A stretch of 64,000 bases of DNA from Haliclystus octoradiatus (Eukaryota > Cnidaria > Staurozoa > Stauromedusae > Haliclystidae). Where the stretch lies: the NCBI GenBank assembly GCA_916610825.1, contig OU744447.1, positions 6,517,402-6,581,401 on the forward strand. The letters are read 5' to 3'. The notes under the pieces were generated by a model. The model did no database searches. It was not told the DNA's origin and saw nothing but the letters and a program-made list of their open reading frames with translations. The position numbers and the translations under genes were made by a program. This document shows positions 58,019 through 64,000 of the stretch, piece after piece (position 1 is the stretch's first letter; each line of letters starts with the position of its first letter).

Positions 58019-60002
58019 GGAAGCTGCCATTTTTGATAGACAAATTTTGATATTCCAGGATTCACATGAAAAACTTCATAACAGTTGAAACCTTCTCACA
58101 AGAAATACTGCAATCATCTTATTACATATTTGTCTTATATGGATGAGGGCGACTTAATTTGATTTATAACATTTTCGATTGCTAAATGCTTAGCAAATAT
58201 GAAATAGCTTGATTATAATTGATTATCAATTGCAATTTAACGAAGTTCCAAAGGAGCAGAACTTTATCCCACATTTATTAAATTGAACCGAATAAAATAT
58301 GAAACAAAGTATTTATGAATAAAGGATAGTGACATGAAACTACAAGTAGGTGTATTTTCTTTCTTTTGCACTGTTTAATTATTATCAGTATCTCTAAAAA
58401 TATAGTATGTATTAATTAATTTAAATCTATAGCCTATATAATATAGTTTGTCATTTCCTGACGTCTTTTTTTCTCTTTATGTTGGAAATTTTCGAATGAT
58501 TCTCTTATATTTACGATGTAAGACACAAGTATATAGGATAAGAGTACCTAGATCTTATTCGATACAGAGGGATTTCTAAATTATATTGAGATTAAAATAG
58601 AGACTGCATGAAGCAGAGCAAAGGAAACTAACCAAAAGAGAACATCGAATAGATCTTAATCGAACTACCATGATGATTTCCTATTCTACAGATATTTTTC
58701 CGGTATTGTGAAAATCCTTGCATAATGCTGGCTTCATTTGGCAACCCCCATCCAGCATTTACCCCGAATTTGGCAAGCAACGGCGATCGATGTTGTGAAA
58801 ATGCTTGCTTGCTGGCCAGATAAAACCAGCATTTTCACATCAATTGATGCAAAATTTCATCAAATGTTTTGAAAGTGTTGGCTTCATCCACCACTCTCCT
58901 ATTTCCATTATGCTGTGAGTGGGTTGTCGTAATTTAAATTTGGCAACCTCGTTTACGAAATGGATTTATGGTTTGTTTGTTAGTGAAATTTCTACATGGT
59001 TGATTCCCAAGGTATAATATGAGCAAGAGCATAACTGAAATATAGAAGTTGCTTCCCGAAAACGTTCCCCAATGCAGTGACTCACGATAAACCACTCCTT
59101 CATTCTAATTTTTTCGATTTAAAATTCGAAGATAAGGGAATCTAAACCATTCTCTGTCGTTCAATAGAACTCATTTCAGAAGATGAAACCGTCTTTTATT
59201 ATTGCGAAGCAAAATGTACATTAAAGGCTAGATTAAACTGCCATAAAACATTGCAAACGCGCTGATGTCTTAACAACAGCTAACACTGGAACGAATGTTT
59301 TGCCCCCGGGCATCAGACAATGCAACAGAAACAACGCGATACTTCGAGGCAACAAAATCGATCACATGTCCCACTTCCATTTGTACCGTGTCGAAGCCGT
59401 AGTTATTGTGCTGAACAATATATAATCGTTGGTACGAGGGAGCCAATCCGCAAATCAAATAAATGATTAATTCTGATTTGATGTAAAATACGTATAAAGA
59501 TTTGATTGGTAAAAATTTCAAGTCGGTCTGATTAGAAATGATAGAGATATTGATATTTTAGTACGCTTATTTTATCTCGCGTTGGTTATAAAAAATTAAA
59601 GGGACGTCACTACGTTTTTTGAAACTATATCACGCATAAAATGTGTACAGCTCAGTTCTCTCAGTACTAGTAATATGTATGTTCGCTGATGAGAAAAACT
59701 TAAATATGTTTTCTGTATAGTAAGATAGATTTTTTTTTGTCTCTTTAATACTTGACAGATCTGTGTATCTATGCATTATTTATAACTTCCTATGCGAATT
59801 CTGTGAAAACTTGAATATATATTATGCATTATAAATTATGAATAGTAAACACGACAGCGAAAGATACAGAAAAATAAGATAAACTACGAAATTGATCGAA
59901 TTAACTTAAGATATTCAGTGATCGAATCGAGTTTTGTGTATCTCAGAACAACCATACTAAAATTGTTGATTTCAGAGAATTGAAAGAAGTTCCGCTTCAA
60001 TT
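58019..60002. other. Intergenic between genes B and C
   Basis: 58715-58885 is the second copy of the MITE-like TGCTGGC/GCCAGCA family. 59820-59990 is the gene C 5' flank, duplicated inverted at 36950-37100. No gene was recognised elsewhere. Confidence 0.5.
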
Positions 60003-60368
60003 ATGTGGATGTTAATATTTTCTGAACGTGGAGTTCTCATGACTATTGCTATCTGTTCCACATTGTGGCTATTTTATGGTAATATCGCTTCAGCAGTTGT
60101 TTGCAAAAATTTAACCGTCGAGCAAGACAGATATTTGGGAAGATATTTCACTAACACATCAATCAGCAGTTCAATTGATTATTTGGATGCCATCAAAGTT
60201 AAATCAATTTTTTCATGTCGACAAAAATGTAATCAAACTTTGTTTTGTGAAGCAATTACTTATGATAAGCAAAATGATGGAAATGCTAATTGCAAACTCT
60301 ACGCGATAAATGGTTTGTACGGATTGCTATTGGTAGATGAAAGAAAAGACACCATTTTTATCATGCCG
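60003..60368 (+). CDS. PAN-domain gene C, first coding exon
   Basis: ATG at 60003; 122 codons to donor CATGCCG/GTTAGT, the same length and phase as gene A. Signal peptide (MTIAICSTLWLFYGNIASA) then a PAN/apple domain: VCKNL, FSCRQKCNQTLFCEAITYDK, NCKLY. Differences from gene A are mostly conservative, with indel-free coding sequence. It is probably secreted. Its terminal exon starts at 63952 and leaves the window. Confidence 0.75.
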
Positions 60369-61498
60369 GTTAGTAATTACATTTTAATTTCTGTACTAAA
60401 CATTACTATATCTTTGTTGTTTTCATTTTATTTAATATATGTTGTCAATGATCTCTTTTGATTAAATCATATGGTCATATGTAAGTAGGTAAAATTAATT
60501 TCTGGTTTTTCTATTTTCCTCTATCGTCATCTACTTTTAGGTCCAATATTGCTTCCTTGTCTACATAACAATAACCTAGCTCCACAAGGCCCGCTATTCC
60601 GCTTCTCTACATCTGGGCCTTGTAGAATTTCAGCAAATAAAATGACGCGCTAGCAACGCTGTGTCATTTATATTATAAACAGGATACAAAATGCCATTTA
60701 AAACACGCTTGTGTGATTTATATGTTATGCTGTAATAACACATCCCAAAAACAGCTATACCTTCTAAGTCTCAATTTTTCGTTTTAACACTTTCAAGCAA
60801 ACACTTATCACATCATCAGGATTATCGTGTTGCTACGTTGCTACGTGTCGCAAATTAAGTCCTTTTGTGTGCATCACCCCCTCCCTCAATCATAATTTTA
60901 ATTTGCGCCTATGACTCTATTTTTATTATCGAATGAAACAAATTCATAGAGGTTTGAAAAAATTCAAAGATCTGCTCTACGCCAACTTTACCTAAACAAA
61001 ATAATACATATAGAAAACATTAAGCAGCCAACTATAATCATGAAAACTCGACGAATCGCTCGTTACCTGGAAATTGTATATGGCTGTCTGCATAAAAATG
61101 ATATCAAATTAATTACTCGAATTTTTCTAATCAAGTGAAGGAAAATACGATTTAGCAGCATATGAATGAATTTATTATTTCTGTAAAACAAAAACGACTG
61201 TGAATTACTTACAGAAGATGTCATTATATACCAATTAGTTATATTGAAGAAATTTGGTAAGTCCTCAGATTTAAGTCTAGATTTATAGCGCACTAGCTAT
61301 GTCATAACCACGCTGCTAGACTAATTTATCATGAATTAATACTACTTTTGACACATTTGACAGGAATTGAGTTTGGAAAACATATGAATCGCTGACCCAA
61401 AACATGTAGCCGGTTTTTCCTCATAAAACGATTCAAGTATCCTTCAAAAGAATTTATCTAAGATTTTTTTTAAATATCAAGGAATGAGCATGCATCTA
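60369..61498. other. Gene C intron, first part
   Basis: Contains a short inverted repeat around CAAGGCCC/GGGCCTTG (60587-60622) and a segment near 60785-60845 related to 21365-21425 on the other strand. Confidence 0.5.
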
Positions 61499-62014
61499 AT
61501 CAAGATATTATAATAGAACCAAGATAGTCTAACTCAGATTTGTGTTTTAAAGAGTTTTAAACAGGCCATAATATTATCTTACATTTGTGAAAATCAACCA
61601 AATAAAACGTAAATAACATCTTCGAGTGTTAAATAATTCAAATTTAAAATATACATCTTCGTCCGACATCAATAACATCCTCGAAGGTCTATCTTTGTTG
61701 ACCCATTACTGGTCATTTCCAAACATTCTGATCGCTTCTGGCCACGGCAAAACACTGAGAATTGGCCTCAAAAGCTATTTTAAGATCATCTCGTTTTGAT
61801 GTGAAAAAAATTTTGGGGGTCAGATTATCAGACAAGCAAACTTGGTTTCTTGTGAAAAGTAAAACATTTATTCGCGCGGTTCAGATGAAATCATGAAACC
61901 CGGTTCTGTTTGATTTTTTTGCCACGAGCGACATTTCGCAACATTTTGAGTATCAGAAATGTTTGAAACACAAATCTGAGTAAGACTATCTTGGTTCTAT
62001 TATAATATCTTGAT
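61499..62014. mobile_element. 516-bp TIR element
   Basis: Inverted ends of about 48 bp (61499-61550 and 61965-62014; ATCAAGATATTATAATAGAA at the tips). No target duplication is clear and no gene inside. Confidence 0.65.
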
Positions 62015-62154
62015 CTTATTAATAATTGAGATTCATCAACAATTTACGCAGGAAAATATACTTATAGGACTGGCCACTGTGACTTTAAAATTTAGCGGAA
62101 CCGCTCACAATTCAATAACACAGTTTATTTATATCTAAATTTTTCTTTCAGGTA

Positions 62155-62330
62155 TTGCATCGAGTTTCAGACTTGCAAGGTACGTGTCAGATATGCTTTA
62201 TTGTTATATGCCCTTGTTTCAACACATTTTGATTATTGTTCTGTTGTTTGGGTGAACTGAAAACTGCATCACCTCGTTCACCTCCAGAATCTCCAGAGCA
62301 GATGTATAATGACAATACATCAATTCAAAT
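62155..62330 (+). mobile_element. L2/CR1-like LINE fragment
   Basis: Reads LLYALVSTHFDYCSVVWVN followed by a stop, then LQNLQSRC. It is the counterpart of 21885-22045 in gene A's intron, so it predates the inverted duplication. Confidence 0.6.
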
Positions 62331-62649
62331 GAAGGACCATTGCTTCGCCCCTGGAGATTAAATTATTAATTCCATTACGCTTCGCCGTGGTTGATCAAAT
62401 GGAACTTTGGTAGAATGACCAAAAATTGTTTTCATATAACGATAACGATACCTCAAACATATTTTTATGAATGACAGATCACGCCAAAAAAAAATCTAAC
62501 TCATAAGCAAAATTTGTTTCGCAAAATGTCAAAAGATACTTCAAAAAAAATTTATGATAAAGAATACCCTGAAACATTTTTCTGCATTTTGAAAAAAGTA
62601 CCCTTTAATATTTGAACAACGCCGTATAACAAAAGTATGGGAATCACCC

Positions 62650-62870
62650 TCTCCCCAGGTTCTGGGCAAACAAACTTAAATGTCAGCAAGTTCCTCCCCT
62701 GTTATCCACCTTCTGCTCTTCACCACGAAAAGATGCTTTTCTATCGATAACGATTTATACATAACATCATCATCACTATTTTCGAAACAGCTTGTGTTGG
62801 CTCACAAAAGAAATGCAGTGCCACCCTCGATGACGGAAATCGTTGATCATCTGTTCTTAAATTAAAATAT
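62650..62870. repeat. Dispersed repeat, inverted relative to 21435-21650
   Basis: Same sequence on the opposite strand; part of the A/C duplication. Confidence 0.6.
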
Positions 62871-62879
62871 TGTAAAAAC

Positions 62880-63680
62880 TATATCTATTCTAAACAAGTC
62901 TTCAGCTGAAACAATTTTGGGCCACGGACAATGTGTTAAAACTTCAGAACACTGCTGGTCCCCTTTGTGAGTTCATAAACCTTATATAACCCGAAAGCCA
63001 TAGCAGCCGAAAACGGCTTTGTAATCTTTTCAGAAAAACATCAGTGCAGTACAGACATAAGACTCATTACATTTTTGAGAACTTGGGTCTTTTTTACCGT
63101 GACAATGGTGACATTTGACACATTGAACAATCGGGCTTTGCGCTTCACGAATCGGATAACCGCCAAAACTCTATAGACCACTTTCGCCATGCGTATGAAC
63201 ATAAGGAAACGATAGCGGAGAGTGGAACAGTATTAAAAAATCATCAATGTAGCTATTTTGAACCAATACAATAGAAGACAGCTAATATAAAATCGAGTAT
63301 TGGGAATCGAAAATCACGGTAAACTCTCTGGTCGTTAATAATTTCCTTCATTTTTTTTTTGTTTCAAAAATGGAACACGAGAACATCCAAATTACCATGT
63401 TTCAGGCAAATTTTAACGGTGAACTAGTCAGGCTATATTGAAAAACCCAACAGTGACATGAAAAAAATCTAACTCCGTTGTGTAAATTAACTTGCCAATA
63501 TATACACTTTGAGAGGTGAAACAATGTAATGTAATTGCAAAATAAAAACTGCTCCATATGTAGAAATTCTAATTTCTATTATCTATCTCTCTACTATATA
63601 TTACTTGCTGCCATACTTTCCTACTCTATGAGTAATTTTGTGGTTTTAATTGACATTTCTTGCATTTACGTAATGTCCCA
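62880..63680. other. Gene C intron, no feature recognised
   Basis: AT-rich with A/T runs; nothing coding supported. Confidence 0.45.
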
Positions 63681-63681
63681 G

Positions 63682-63804
63682 CAAATGAAATGCGACTATG
63701 TAAAGCACAATTCTACAAAAGATATATACACTACTCAACACGTTACACAAGTCTCTACAAGGTTTTTCGAAAGGTTGTTAAAATGTTGCGGCCAATTACC
63801 CAGG
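63682..63804 (+). CDS. Possible middle exon of gene C
   Basis: A CCCAG acceptor, an open frame RLCKAQFYKRYIHY then FRKVVKMLRPITQ, and a donor CAGG/GTATAA leave one base that would pair in phase with the terminal exon. However, its start phase does not follow from exon 1 directly, and no equivalent was found in A or B. Weak. Confidence 0.25.
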
Positions 63805-63951
63805 GTATAAGGCTTATGAAATTTTCTGATTCTACACTACAAGGTACAGAAGAAGGAAGAAGCAAAAGTATGCAAATAATCTACATCCGATAATTCTGAG
63901 AGAAGCTCTGAACATTTGAATCAGTCCTAATTTACATCGTTTTACTTTCAG

Positions 63952-64000
63952 GCTACGACATACTCGCAAAATCTCTGGCTTGCTTTGGAGGAAGAGATGA
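63952..64000 (+). CDS. PAN-domain gene C, terminal exon (cut by window end)
   Basis: After ACTTTCAG the exon begins GC+TAC, YDILAKSLACFGGRD, the start of the same terminal exon as in genes A and B. Confidence 0.7.

Overview
This window is invertebrate-like animal nuclear DNA. It is AT-rich, has GT-AG introns and sparse host exons, and most of it is transposable-element debris: MULE, hAT and TA-target DNA transposons, L2-like LINEs, a tRNA-derived SINE, Ty3/gypsy and BEL/Pao-like elements, foldback elements and a satellite. The species cannot be fixed from the sequence. A tunicate or other soft-bodied marine invertebrate would fit, but that is a guess.

Region 1-12.4 kb is nearly all repeats. 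Three fragments of a Mutator-like transposase (minus strand) are followed by two large, mostly parallel copies of an unrecognised, spliced, protein-coding repeat family (minus strand), mixed with BEL/Pao-like integrase C-terminal fragments. One copy is interrupted at 5537-9351 by a small-DNA-virus insertion. The insertion carries an uninterrupted superfamily 3 helicase gene (NS1-like, minus strand), the two ends of a structural-protein gene (plus strand), a 50-bp-arm hairpin and tandem direct repeats. At its right edge it is fused to a 5'-truncated L2-like LINE. The uninterrupted sister copy of the repeat gives the empty site. NS and VP converge at their 3' ends as in ambisense densoviruses, while the hairpin sits between the two 5' ends. 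This suggests the captured template was a circular or head-to-tail joined genome.

Region 13.2-18.4 kb holds the three 3'-terminal exons of a TOPORS orthologue (plus strand). Its first intron here contains a TA-flanked DNA element with two hairpin MITEs nested in it, and a 7 x 40-bp tandem array whose units resemble the tRNA T-arm/B box. A tRNA-SINE and a perfect 32-bp hairpin follow.

Region 20.7-64 kb contains pieces of a small family of secreted PAN/apple-domain genes: gene A on minus (exons at 36.5-36.9 and 20.7-21.1 kb), gene B on plus (48.2-48.5 and 57.6-58.0 kb) and gene C on plus (60.0-60.4 kb and 63.95 kb to the window end). A and C are inverted paralogues. The putative 15-kb intron of A holds a 10.1-kb TIR-bounded element that carries a roughly 178-bp satellite array, a 1.65-kb foldback element and a MULE-like element with a 9-bp target duplication. 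Two related non-autonomous hAT elements, another long foldback, a Ty3/gypsy 3' end and a decayed near-full Ty3/gypsy element fill the rest.

The host genes do not obviously work together. The main biological content is one nuclear E3 ligase, one secreted-protein family and a rich record of mobile-element and viral integration.
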